Source: a virus. From it: DNA of 21,553 bases. Shown here piece by piece: positions 15,448 to 20,533 of the stretch. Within the stretch, counting starts at the first letter, position 1, and each line of letters starts with the position of its first letter. The notes beneath the pieces were generated by a model. That model did not search any database. It was not told the DNA's origin and worked only from the letters and a program-made list of their open reading frames with translations. The stretch is from the IMG/VR virus record IMGVR_UViG_3300043410_000756, positions 1 through 21,553 of that record; one strand, given 5' to 3'. A program made the translations under genes and the position numbers.

Positions 15448-15490
15448 CTATGGGGGGCTATAGGGGGGCTATAGGGGGGCTATAGGGGGG
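15448..15490 (+). repeat. G-rich 11-bp tandem repeat (CTATAGGGGGG), four copies
   Basis: Four tandem units run from 15448 to 15490, the first lacking one A. A degenerate related stretch (ATATAGGGTG) precedes them at 15437. Each unit ends in six Gs, so the plus strand has four G6 runs separated by five-base CTATA loops, matching the classic G-quadruplex pattern. The 11-bp period puts the G runs on about the same face of the helix, as in iterons bound by a replication initiator. It lies between two replication-type genes, outside any open frame with a start. Confidence 0.9.
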
Positions 15491-15559
15491 TTATACAACC
15501 GAATAACGAGCGTAATACGTCCGTATAAAGAACTATTGCAAATACCTAAAGAGGAGAAT

Positions 15560-15604
15560 ATGATTCTTCTCAGCGCCGTAAGAAGCGCAAAAGGTGGTAT
15601 TTGA
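15560..15604 (+). CDS. 14-codon leader peptide upstream of the replication initiator
   Basis: A strong binding site (GAGGAG, 15551-15556) is followed by ATG at 15560 and a short open frame encoding MILLSAVRSAKGGI, ending in TGA at 15602-15604. The stop overlaps the first base pairs of the large hairpin (15603-15713) that hides the next gene's Shine-Dalgarno sequence. A ribosome stopping there would cover roughly the first dozen downstream bases and so melt the 5' strand opposite the initiator's binding site. The leader's own GAGGAG can pair with CTTCTC (15566-15571), giving another possible control point. This short frame is supported by its binding site and position, not by conservation data. 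Confidence 0.55.
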   Translation: MILLSAVRSAKGGI

Positions 15605-15713
15605 AATAGTCTCCATCGGGGACGGTCTCAGATACCGTAATTTCACACCCGCAATGGGTGGATACCGCCCGGTAATTCTTACACTGGGATCGTCCACCGA
15701 TGGAGATTGTTTT
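15603..15713 (+). promoter_or_regulatory. Long leader hairpin sequestering the initiator's ribosome binding site
   Basis: Bases 15603-15619 pair with 15697-15713 (17 pairs), then after one bulged A (15696) bases 15620-15631 pair with 15684-15695 (12 pairs). Of the 29 pairs five are G-U wobbles and none is a true mismatch. The interior can add TACCG (15633-15637) with CGGTA (15670-15674), and CACCC with GGGTG around a GCAAT loop (15646-15660). An alternative local hairpin, ACGGT with ACCGT (15622-15638), competes with the upper stem. The 3' strand contains GGAG (15702-15705), the binding site of the ATG at 15714, paired to CTCC (15611-15614). Wobbles only work in the plus-strand RNA, so the structure is probably functional as RNA in the initiator transcript. 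Confidence 0.75.
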
Positions 15714-16469
15714 ATGAAACGCCCATCATTTCAGTTTTACCCTAGCGACTGGCTTAGGGATACTGCCCTTCGTACTTGTTCTGTAAGCGCACGCGGATTA
15801 TGGATTGACATGATCTGCTATATGCACGAAGGAACCCCATACGGATACCTTAAGGTTAACGATAAGGTTATCCTTCCATCAAACCTTGCAGCTATGTGCG
15901 GGGCAACCTTAGAAAATGTTGAAGGATGGCTAAAAGAATTGGAAGTCGCTGGAGTTTTCAAAAGGGACGAAAACGGCGTTATCCATTCAAAACGCATGAT
16001 AAGGGATGAAGATGTAAGAAATTCAAGGGCTTCCGGTGGAAAACTTGGTGGTAATCCTGCCCTATTAAAGACCTCAAAGGTTAACCATAAGGTTAATTCA
16101 AAGGTTCAAAATAAGGATAAGCAAAATCCAACCCCTTCATCTTCATCTTCTTCTTCATCTTCTTCTTCATTAGAAACAATAAAACCCTTGTCGAATAAAT
16201 TCGACGAATTCTGGTCTACTTGGCCTTCCAGTACTCGCAAGGTAGGAAAAATGGCTTGTCTGAAAAAATGGGAAGCCAGAAAACTTGATTCTATTGGTGA
16301 CAGAATTATTGCCCATGTGAAGTCGATGAAGAACTCTAAGGCTTGGGCTTCTGGATTTGAGCCTGCGCCATTGACGTACATAAATCAGAGCCGGTGGGAG
16401 GATTCTCAGGATCAAGTTGCAGACCCTAATGTCCTTTTTGGTCGCCGTCTTATTTCGGGAGGGGAATAA
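15714..16469 (+). CDS. Phage replication initiator / replisome organiser (O-like)
   Basis: The 251-aa product starts at 15714 (MKRPSFQFYPSDWLRD), the usual opening of this family; an in-frame GTG at 15594 would only translate the hairpin. Residues 1-125 form a winged-helix type domain (FYPSDWLRDTALRTCSVSAR, then GVFKRDENGVIHSKRM and ASGGKLGGNP). A linker with eleven consecutive serines (142-152) leads to a C-terminal domain with KFDEFWSTWP, KKWEARKLD and PAPLTYINQSRWED (163-230), typical of phage helicase-loading or replisome-organiser proteins. It should bind the origin and recruit the helicase encoded two genes downstream. Translation is likely controlled by the leader hairpin. The stop overlaps the zinc-finger gene as TAATG. 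Confidence 0.8.
   Translation: MKRPSFQFYPSDWLRDTALRTCSVSARGLWIDMICYMHEGTPYGYLKVNDKVILPSNLAAMCGATLENVEGWLKELEVAGVFKRDENGVIHSKRMIRDEDVRNSRASGGKLGGNPALLKTSKVNHKVNSKVQNKDKQNPTPSSSSSSSSSSSLETIKPLSNKFDEFWSTWPSSTRKVGKMACLKKWEARKLDSIGDRIIAHVKSMKNSKAWASGFEPAPLTYINQSRWEDSQDQVADPNVLFGRRLISGGE
16137..16169 (+). repeat. TCT/TCA trinucleotide run encoding eleven serines
   Basis: Eleven codons, all TCA or TCT, form a short microsatellite in the linker of the replication initiator. It is in frame and changes linker length without changing the domains on either side. The codons are unmixed with other serine codons, suggesting slippage rather than old conservation. Confidence 0.9.
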
Positions 16470-16882
16470 TGGAACTTGAGGCTTTTCTTTCGCGGCTGGA
16501 GAAGGTGCGCGGCAAGAACGGTAGCTTTACCGCCTGCTGCCCTGCTCATCGTGATAATTCACCAAGTCTTGCGATCCGGCAGGATGGGGAGCGCATTTTG
16601 TTGCATTGCTTTGCCGGTTGTGATGTCAATTCGGTCGTTTCTGCGGTAGGTTTGACTTTGGGTGACCTGTTCCAAGAGGAAAAAAAGTGGCATCGCCAAA
16701 AACCAGCGAAACGGCAGTTTTACGCGACTGATCTGCTGCGGATTATCAACAAGGAAGCCCTGATCGTGGTTATTTGCGCCATTGATATGTCTAAGGGCAA
16801 AACCATGTCCGAGGCCGATTTGGAGCGCCTTAAGGTAGCGGCTGGCCGTATCGAAGAGGCTGTGAGGTGCAACGGTGGATAG
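16469..16882 (+). CDS. Stand-alone primase zinc-finger protein
   Basis: The 137-aa product opens with a primase-type zinc ribbon: CCPAHRDNSPSLAI (C24, H27) and LLHCFAGC (C47, C51), followed by VGLTLGDLF. This matches the CHC2-like N-terminal domain of phage primases, which reads template and recognises start sites. No TOPRIM or AEP catalytic core follows: the rest is a Lys/Arg linker and a C-terminal helix (MSEADLERLKVAAGRIEEAV). So it is either a primase subunit whose catalytic partner is elsewhere, or a zinc adaptor for the helicase next to it. It overlaps the initiator stop by one base and the helicase start by eight. Confidence 0.75.
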   Translation: MELEAFLSRLEKVRGKNGSFTACCPAHRDNSPSLAIRQDGERILLHCFAGCDVNSVVSAVGLTLGDLFQEEKKWHRQKPAKRQFYATDLLRIINKEALIVVICAIDMSKGKTMSEADLERLKVAAGRIEEAVRCNGG

Positions 16883-17870
16883 TCTACTCGAAGACCGCGC
16901 CGCGCAGCTTGATGAAATGCGACGCATACGTGTCGTAACGAACAAGGATGTGGATTTCGAGAAGTGGGTCAATGCCACCGATCCTAGCAAGGATATACGT
17001 GACGTTTCCGTGATTCTGGACGAGCTTAAAGAATCGCTGATGGCAGGCCAGCCAGAGGTCACGTACACCATGCCGTGGGCGTCAACCAAGAAAACCTTCC
17101 AATACCGCTTAGGGGAGGTTACAGTCTACGCAGGCGCAAACGGCGGGGGGAAGTCCCTAATTACCGGACAAATCGCTCTAGGACTCATTAGACAAGGCGT
17201 AGGGGTATGTATTGCATCCTTTGAGATGAAGCCCAAAAGAACGATCCAGCGTATGTTGCGGCAGTTTAGCGGTCAGAACCTTGAGCATACCCATTTGATG
17301 GGTGGGGATATTAGTCCTTATTTTGATCGGCTGGAATCATACGCTGGCGGGAAGTTATTTTTATATGACCAGCAGGGGACGGTAAATTGCAAGCAGGTTT
17401 TGGGGGTTGCCAGATATTGTGCTGTGGAATTGGGGGTTAAACATTTCATCATTGACAGCTTGATGAAGTGTGTAGCTGGGGAGGATGACTATAACGGCCA
17501 GAAGGCTTTTATTGACGAGTTATGCTCTCTGGCGCGGGATCACAATATCCACATTCACCTTGTTCACCACATCCGAAAGCAGGATTCTGACGAGACTAAA
17601 CCCAACAAGAATGACCTGAAGGGAACGGGTGCTATCGCTGATCAGGTGGACAACATTTTCCTGATGTGGCGAAACAAGAAAAAGGAACACGATCTACAGT
17701 TGAACGGCGAAGCCGATTCCAAGCAGCCGGATGCCGTTTTAATGTGCGAGAAGCAGCGAAATGGCGAGGCCGAGGATTGGTATTCTTTGTGGTATCACGC
17801 AGATAGTCAGCAATTTCTGGACTCCTTTGGTGGGCATACAATAGACTTTGATGGTTATGGAGACTTCTGA
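16875..17870 (+). CDS. Replicative helicase, DnaB/RepA-like ATPase
   Basis: The 331-aa protein starts with GTG and overlaps the zinc-finger gene by eight bases. A Walker A motif GANGGGKS (K93, S94), a catalytic Glu in ASFEMKP (E117), a Walker B HFIIDS (D194), the sensor-like HLVHHIRKQ (H231/H232) and LKGTGAIADQVDNIFLMWRN form the RecA-fold core of DnaB-type helicases. The first 75 residues are short and lack the helical N-terminal domain of full DnaB (about 470 aa), so this is a single-core form. It should unwind DNA 5' to 3' at the fork with the initiator and zinc-finger proteins. An ATG at codon 15 is an alternative start. Confidence 0.88.
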   Translation: MDSLLEDRAAQLDEMRRIRVVTNKDVDFEKWVNATDPSKDIRDVSVILDELKESLMAGQPEVTYTMPWASTKKTFQYRLGEVTVYAGANGGGKSLITGQIALGLIRQGVGVCIASFEMKPKRTIQRMLRQFSGQNLEHTHLMGGDISPYFDRLESYAGGKLFLYDQQGTVNCKQVLGVARYCAVELGVKHFIIDSLMKCVAGEDDYNGQKAFIDELCSLARDHNIHIHLVHHIRKQDSDETKPNKNDLKGTGAIADQVDNIFLMWRNKKKEHDLQLNGEADSKQPDAVLMCEKQRNGEAEDWYSLWYHADSQQFLDSFGGHTIDFDGYGDF

Positions 17871-18081
17871 AGAAAAATTCAGGCACCAATGTCTAGTCCG
17901 CTGGCTCTTAAAAAAGAGGCTGGAAGATAAAGATGCCGCTCATCGTTTTTTGCATGGTTATACGGAAAACGGTAAACATAAAAAGGGCTGGAACGAACTG
18001 CATCCTGAATCTACTCTTGAGCGTGACGCTAGAGACCAATGGGAATTGGGGAACCGAGGTAATTACGGAGATTGGCGATGA
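17851..18081 (+). CDS. Conserved small phage protein (DUF7696-like), function unknown
   Basis: The start overlaps the helicase gene; ATGs at 17851 and 17857 are both possible, and no strong binding site separates them, so translation is probably coupled. The 76-aa product has FRHQCLVRWLLKKR, FLHGYTENGKHKKGWNELHP and LERDARDQWELGNRGNYG. This pattern (His-rich loop, W-N-x-LHP, LERD-R-QW-GNRG) recurs in phage replication regions in memory, with no known activity. It ends in ATGA with the next gene. Confidence 0.75.
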   Translation: MVMETSEEKFRHQCLVRWLLKKRLEDKDAAHRFLHGYTENGKHKKGWNELHPESTLERDARDQWELGNRGNYGDWR

Positions 18082-18386
18082 CGCCGACACAACGAAGCCT
18101 TAAATATTTACGAGAGCAGGGATACACGGTTGCCATCGTTGAAAGATGGAATGCCTTTGCCCGAATCAGGCAGGATTTATTCGGGTTCATTGATCTGCTG
18201 GCAATCAAGCCCGGTGAAACTCTTGCCGTTCAAACTACAGCTTCAGGCGTATCCGCAAGGCTTAAAAAGATTGCAGAGTCTCCGCTATTGCCAAAAGTTA
18301 GGGAGGCCGGATGGAAGATTCATGTGCATGGCTGGCGTAAGAATGCAGCAGGTAAATACGTCATGCGGATTGTGGATATTTCATGA
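18078..18386 (+). CDS. PD-(D/E)XK-fold nuclease-like protein, atypical active site
   Basis: The 102-aa protein starts at 18078 by ATGA overlap; an in-frame TTG two codons earlier is not needed. It has VERWNAFARIRQDLFGFIDL, LAIKPGETLAVQTTASG and SARLKKIAES, then REAGWKIHVHGWRKN. The order of a basic strand, D in FGFIDLLA and a following strand recalls the small Holliday-junction-resolvase and VRR-NUC fold. Where a catalytic E-x-K is expected the strand reads AVQTT, without the lysine. Relatives I recall carry the same QTT or QVT, so it may use another residue or only bind DNA. Its place after the helicase suits DNA repair or branch processing. Confidence 0.65.
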   Translation: MTPTQRSLKYLREQGYTVAIVERWNAFARIRQDLFGFIDLLAIKPGETLAVQTTASGVSARLKKIAESPLLPKVREAGWKIHVHGWRKNAAGKYVMRIVDIS

Positions 18387-18396
18387 AAAATATTTC

Positions 18397-18425
18397 TTGC
18401 TTTATCTGAAAATCTAATTCAGAAT
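18397..18425 (+). promoter_or_regulatory. Weak promoter candidate before the small-gene train
   Basis: In the 59-base gap after the nuclease-like gene, TTGCTT (18397-18402) and CAGAAT (18420-18425) are 17 bases apart. The same stretch holds a 5-bp inverted repeat CTGAA/TTCAG. Each hexamer is a partial match only. The gap ends in AGGAGG before the next ATG and is one of the few real breaks in the plus-strand operon. Confidence 0.25.
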
Positions 18426-18445
18426 TACATAACAGGAGGTAGTAA

Positions 18446-18769
18446 ATGACAGACCCAAACAAGGCAATAGATTTCATTTTTGAGAATGGTAAAAAGTTTG
18501 CGAAAGCAAAAGCGGAAAGGATTTATCTGGAGGAATACAGGAAATCTTTAAAAGCGATCCTGATGAAACGGAGTATGGAAACGGCTATTGGGGCGCAGGA
18601 GCGAGAAGCTTACGCACATGAGGAATATAGGCAGCTACTGGAGGGGCTTAAAGTCGCAGTAGAAGAAGAGGAGGAATTGAGGTGGTCGTTAGTGGCAGCA
18701 CAGGCCAGAGTAGAGGTCTGGAGGTCTCAAGAAGCAAGCAACAGAGCAGAAGGGAAGTCTTTTTCATGA
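18446..18769 (+). CDS. Conserved helical phage protein, function unknown
   Basis: AGGAGG precedes the ATG. The 107-aa product is almost all helix, with AKAKAERIYLEEYRKSLKAI, GAQEREAYAHEEYRQLLEGL and LRWSLVAAQARVEVWRSQEA. I recognise this pattern as a small protein widespread in tailed phages, usually near replication or recombination genes, but without an assigned role. It has no membrane segment or cysteine knuckle. A Glu run (AVEEEEELRW) lies mid-protein. It ends in ATGA with the zinc-ribbon gene. Confidence 0.8.
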   Translation: MTDPNKAIDFIFENGKKFAKAKAERIYLEEYRKSLKAILMKRSMETAIGAQEREAYAHEEYRQLLEGLKVAVEEEEELRWSLVAAQARVEVWRSQEASNRAEGKSFS

Positions 18770-18930
18770 CGGAAAAAACAGCAAATCCATTATGTCAAAC
18801 TTGTCAACGAGAAAGGGCATATAAAAAAGTACTTACAGCAAACAAAAAATCAAAAAGATGGAAATGTTTAAGTTGTATAAAAAAACAATCTATCAGTTTT
18901 ATAAAGATTAAAGGAGATAAAAAATTATGA
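18766..18930 (+). CDS. Small zinc-ribbon protein (54 aa)
   Basis: The start is set at 18766 by the ATGA overlap with the preceding stop and AGGGAAG upstream; the longer frame starts inside the previous gene. The 54-aa product has two CxxC knuckles, C10/C13 (CQTC) and C34/C37 (CLSC), spaced as a treble-clef or zinc-ribbon, and ends in many lysines. The gene is strikingly A-rich compared with both neighbours, suggesting recent arrival. It ends in ATGA with the next gene. It could bind nucleic acid, but partner and role are unknown. Confidence 0.7.
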   Translation: MTEKTANPLCQTCQRERAYKKVLTANKKSKRWKCLSCIKKQSISFIKIKGDKKL

Positions 18931-19130
18931 AAGGCTACACAGCGTATCACCAGCAACAATTGAAGAAAGCGATTGCATACTTACGCGAACGCAAGATATA
19001 TGTTGCCGACTATGGCAATAAATTTGTCCCTACCAACGCAGCAACCACGGACGTAGCTGCAACGATGGCAAGGTATCGGCAGCAAACACAAGGTCAACAG
19101 ATCATCAGAGAAGTCCGTAAATTTAAATAA
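18927..19130 (+). CDS. Small basic protein, function unknown (67 aa)
   Basis: AAAGGAGAT lies before the ATG, which overlaps the previous stop. The product is basic and Gln-rich (YHQQQLKKAIAYLRERKIYV, MARYRQQTQGQQIIREVRKF). It probably has a helix at 8-22, a short strand (YVADYGNKFV) and a C-terminal helix. The pattern of a helix followed by a basic strand suggests nucleic-acid contact, but no family was recognised. Confidence 0.65.
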   Translation: MKGYTAYHQQQLKKAIAYLRERKIYVADYGNKFVPTNAATTDVAATMARYRQQTQGQQIIREVRKFK

Positions 19131-19141
19131 GGAGAAATGAA

Positions 19142-19399
19142 ATGAAAAAGATCGTAAATGAAGTGCAAGGTGAGGGTCTGGAAAAGCTTTTGGGCGAGCG
19201 CGTCACGTTGTTCTGCATGAATTACATTTACACGGGGGTTCTTACCGGCGTAAACGATTCGTGTGTGTTGCTGACGGATGCAGCAATCGTTTATGAGACG
19301 GGTGCGTTTACCGAAACAAACTGGAAAGACGCTCAAAAACTACCACATGACTGGTATGTTCAGACTGCCAGCATTGAGAGCTTTGGAAAGCTTAAATGA
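19142..19399 (+). CDS. Conserved small beta-rich phage protein
   Basis: AAGGAG precedes the ATG. The 85-aa product has GERVTLFCMNYIYTGVLTGV, then CVLLTDAAIVYETGAF, WKDAQKLPHDWYVQTASIES and FG. I recall this as a small, well-conserved protein in many tailed phages with a barrel-like strand pattern (similar to Sm folds), and no assigned role. It has no signal peptide. Its stop overlaps an ATG (19396) that opens the frame running through the GGTCGN array. Confidence 0.8.
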   Translation: MKKIVNEVQGEGLEKLLGERVTLFCMNYIYTGVLTGVNDSCVLLTDAAIVYETGAFTETNWKDAQKLPHDWYVQTASIESFGKLK

Positions 19400-19563
19400 G
19401 AGGCTTAAAGCAAAAATATAGGTTGGGGTCGTGGTCGGGGTCGTGGTCGCGGTCGGGGTCGCGGTCGGGGTCGGGGTCGTGGTCGTGGTCGCGGTCGGGG
19501 TCGTGGTCGTGGTCGGGGTCGCGGTCGCGGTCGTGGTCGGGGTCGTGGTCGGGGTGTCAATAA
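19396..19563 (+). CDS. Doubtful 55-aa frame through the GGTCGN array
   Basis: An ATG overlaps the preceding stop as ATGA, with GGAAAG six bases ahead. It opens MRGLKQKYRL followed by alternating Ser and Gly, Trp or Arg to a TAA at 19561-19563. The variable base of the repeat falls on the first codon position in this frame, so each change alters the residue. That is unlike a conserved protein, and the reading may be accidental. Another frame reads the array as Gly-Arg repeats in phase with the next gene but has no start codon. Confidence 0.25.
   Translation: MRGLKQKYRLGSWSGSWSRSGSRSGSGSWSWSRSGSWSWSGSRSRSWSGSWSGCQ
19421..19558 (+). repeat. Hexanucleotide array GGTCGN, 21 intact copies
   Basis: Twenty-one consecutive GGTCGN units run from 19427 to 19552, flanked by degenerate GGTTGG (19421-19426) and GGTGTC (19553-19558). 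The first five bases never vary; the sixth is T eight times, G eight times, C five times and A never. The plus strand has no A over about 130 bases. Runs of two to four Gs every six bases allow two-layer G-quadruplexes. In one frame every unit codes Gly-Arg, with the variable base at the synonymous third position. Confidence 0.97.
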
Positions 19564-19576
19564 TCAGGAGAGCGAA

Positions 19577-19927
19577 ATGAGTGATCTGATGCGAAAGCAG
19601 ATTGAACATCAAGCAGGACAAAACACAGACCGCGAACTGTGGCGTGAGCGCGAGGGCGATTATTACGCCGATAGCATCCATGTCACGAAGGGCGGAGGAA
19701 TCGGCATTGATTGCGGCGGCAGCGTAATCGTGATGCCGTTGCGTAAGTGGCACGACATGGCCCTGCGCGCCGAAGCCGCCGAGCGCAAACTAGCCGAGGC
19801 CGTGGCTGCGGAACGGGAGGAGTGCGCGAAGGTGTGTGAAAACGATGTAATGGCTTGCACAAACTTTGAGCCAGAAATACGGGCTTGCGAAGAGTGTGCC
19901 GCCGCAATCCGAGCGAGGGCGAAATGA
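19577..19927 (+). CDS. Conserved-type small phage protein (116 aa), function unknown
   Basis: CAGGAGAG precedes the ATG at good spacing, giving the start. The product is acidic/basic mixed, with HVTKGGGIGIDCGGSVIVMP as a central beta-type part and a C-terminal coiled coil (LRAEAAERKLAEAVAAEREE) leading to paired cysteines (CAKVCEN, CEECAAAIRAR). C-terminal 'EREECAKVCE ... AAIRAR' modules recur in small phage proteins. The Gly-Arg frame of the upstream repeat is in phase with this gene, but no start codon lies before it. It is G/C-richer than the preceding small genes. It ends in ATGA with the next gene. Confidence 0.7.
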   Translation: MSDLMRKQIEHQAGQNTDRELWREREGDYYADSIHVTKGGGIGIDCGGSVIVMPLRKWHDMALRAEAAERKLAEAVAAEREECAKVCENDVMACTNFEPEIRACEECAAAIRARAK

Positions 19928-20085
19928 AAAAGAGAGACGAAGAAATACTTATCTCGCATCTTGAGTATCTGGCCGAGCGAAACAAGGATATTGCTACGTC
20001 TTTGCGTAACATATTAAGCCGCATTGACGACCAAGGCGCTGCGCTCAAGGCCATGCTGGACAAATTATCGAAGGACAAGCCATGA
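19924..20085 (+). CDS. Small coiled-coil protein (53 aa)
   Basis: The start at 19924 comes from the ATGA overlap and GAGGGCGAA; the longer frame begins inside the upstream gene. The 53-aa product is one charged amphipathic helix pair (EILISHLEYLAERNKDIATS, RIDDQGAALKAMLDKLSKDK). It overlaps the next ATG by four bases. Function unknown; it may oligomerise. Confidence 0.65.
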   Translation: MKKRDEEILISHLEYLAERNKDIATSLRNILSRIDDQGAALKAMLDKLSKDKP

Positions 20086-20390
20086 CCAAAGACGAATCCG
20101 CGCTGTTCTTGCCACGCAGATGGAAACTTTCCGATGATGGTTTCGGCGTCCAGCGTGATGACAAAGACGGCAACTACGTTTACGCGTCCGACGCCCTAGA
20201 AGTAATCGAGCGCATCGTTGCCGAGCGGGATGCGGCGGAGAAGGATGCCGAAAGATTACGCAACGGCGAGGTTATCGGATTTCGCAAAGACGACTACAAA
20301 GGGCGCGCATGGTGGTCGGGTGGAACGTGGCTGAACAAAGGACAAGAAGTTATCGTTGTTGATGCAATCGACGCACAGGAGCCGAAATGA
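20082..20390 (+). CDS. Hypothetical protein (102 aa)
   Basis: The ATG overlaps the upstream stop (ATGA). The product opens with PRRWKLSDDGFGVQRDD, then YVYASDALEVIERIVAERDA leading into a coiled-coil part, and finishes beta-rich (RAWWSGGTWLNKGQEVIVV). No recognised family, no membrane segment, no cysteines. It is G/C-rich like the two genes before it, so the three may have arrived together. Confidence 0.65.
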   Translation: MTKDESALFLPRRWKLSDDGFGVQRDDKDGNYVYASDALEVIERIVAERDAAEKDAERLRNGEVIGFRKDDYKGRAWWSGGTWLNKGQEVIVVDAIDAQEPK

Positions 20391-20533
20391 CCGATGAGAA
20401 GTATGAATACAGGGTATACAAGGTGGGGTTTGTTGAGCTAGAGGCGGGGAAGTACACAAGGAAAGATTTACAGGAGTTAATCGAGATGCTCGACAAAATG
20501 AACGAAGCTAACGAACGGAGCATGAAAAGATGA
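20387..20533 (+). CDS. Small acidic/basic helical protein (48 aa)
   Basis: This gene was found by reading the overlap at 20387: ATGA joins it to the preceding gene and another ATGA joins its stop to the next. The 48-aa product starts MTDEKYEYRVYKVGFVELE and ends in a charged helix (DLQELIEMLDKMNEANERSM). The exact overlaps on both sides are the main evidence. Function unknown. Confidence 0.65.
   Translation: MTDEKYEYRVYKVGFVELEAGKYTRKDLQELIEMLDKMNEANERSMKR

Noticed and set aside
15448-15530. T7-type phage promoters (CTATAGGG in the repeats; TAATACG at 15513)
   Set aside because: The two parts are not joined in one promoter-length unit and no phage RNA polymerase gene is in the window.
15594-15713. 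N-terminal extension of the initiator from GTG at 15594
   Set aside because: It would translate the hairpin, has no good binding site, and the family opens at MKRPSFQFYPSDW; the pairing pattern is explained by RNA structure, not coding.
15603-15713. tRNA-like or cloverleaf RNA gene
   Set aside because: No T-arm consensus, the outer stem is far too long, and the pairing forms one rod rather than a cloverleaf.
19427-19552. Diversity-generating retroelement variable region
   Set aside because: Such regions vary where the template has A; here the variable base is never A, and no reverse transcriptase or template repeat is seen.
19421-19558. CRISPR array
   Set aside because: The units are six bases with no spacers.
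19340-19753. Minus-strand frame of Thr/Pro/Ala repeats (137 aa)
   Set aside because: It is the reverse reading of the GGTCGN array and runs against three good plus-strand genes.
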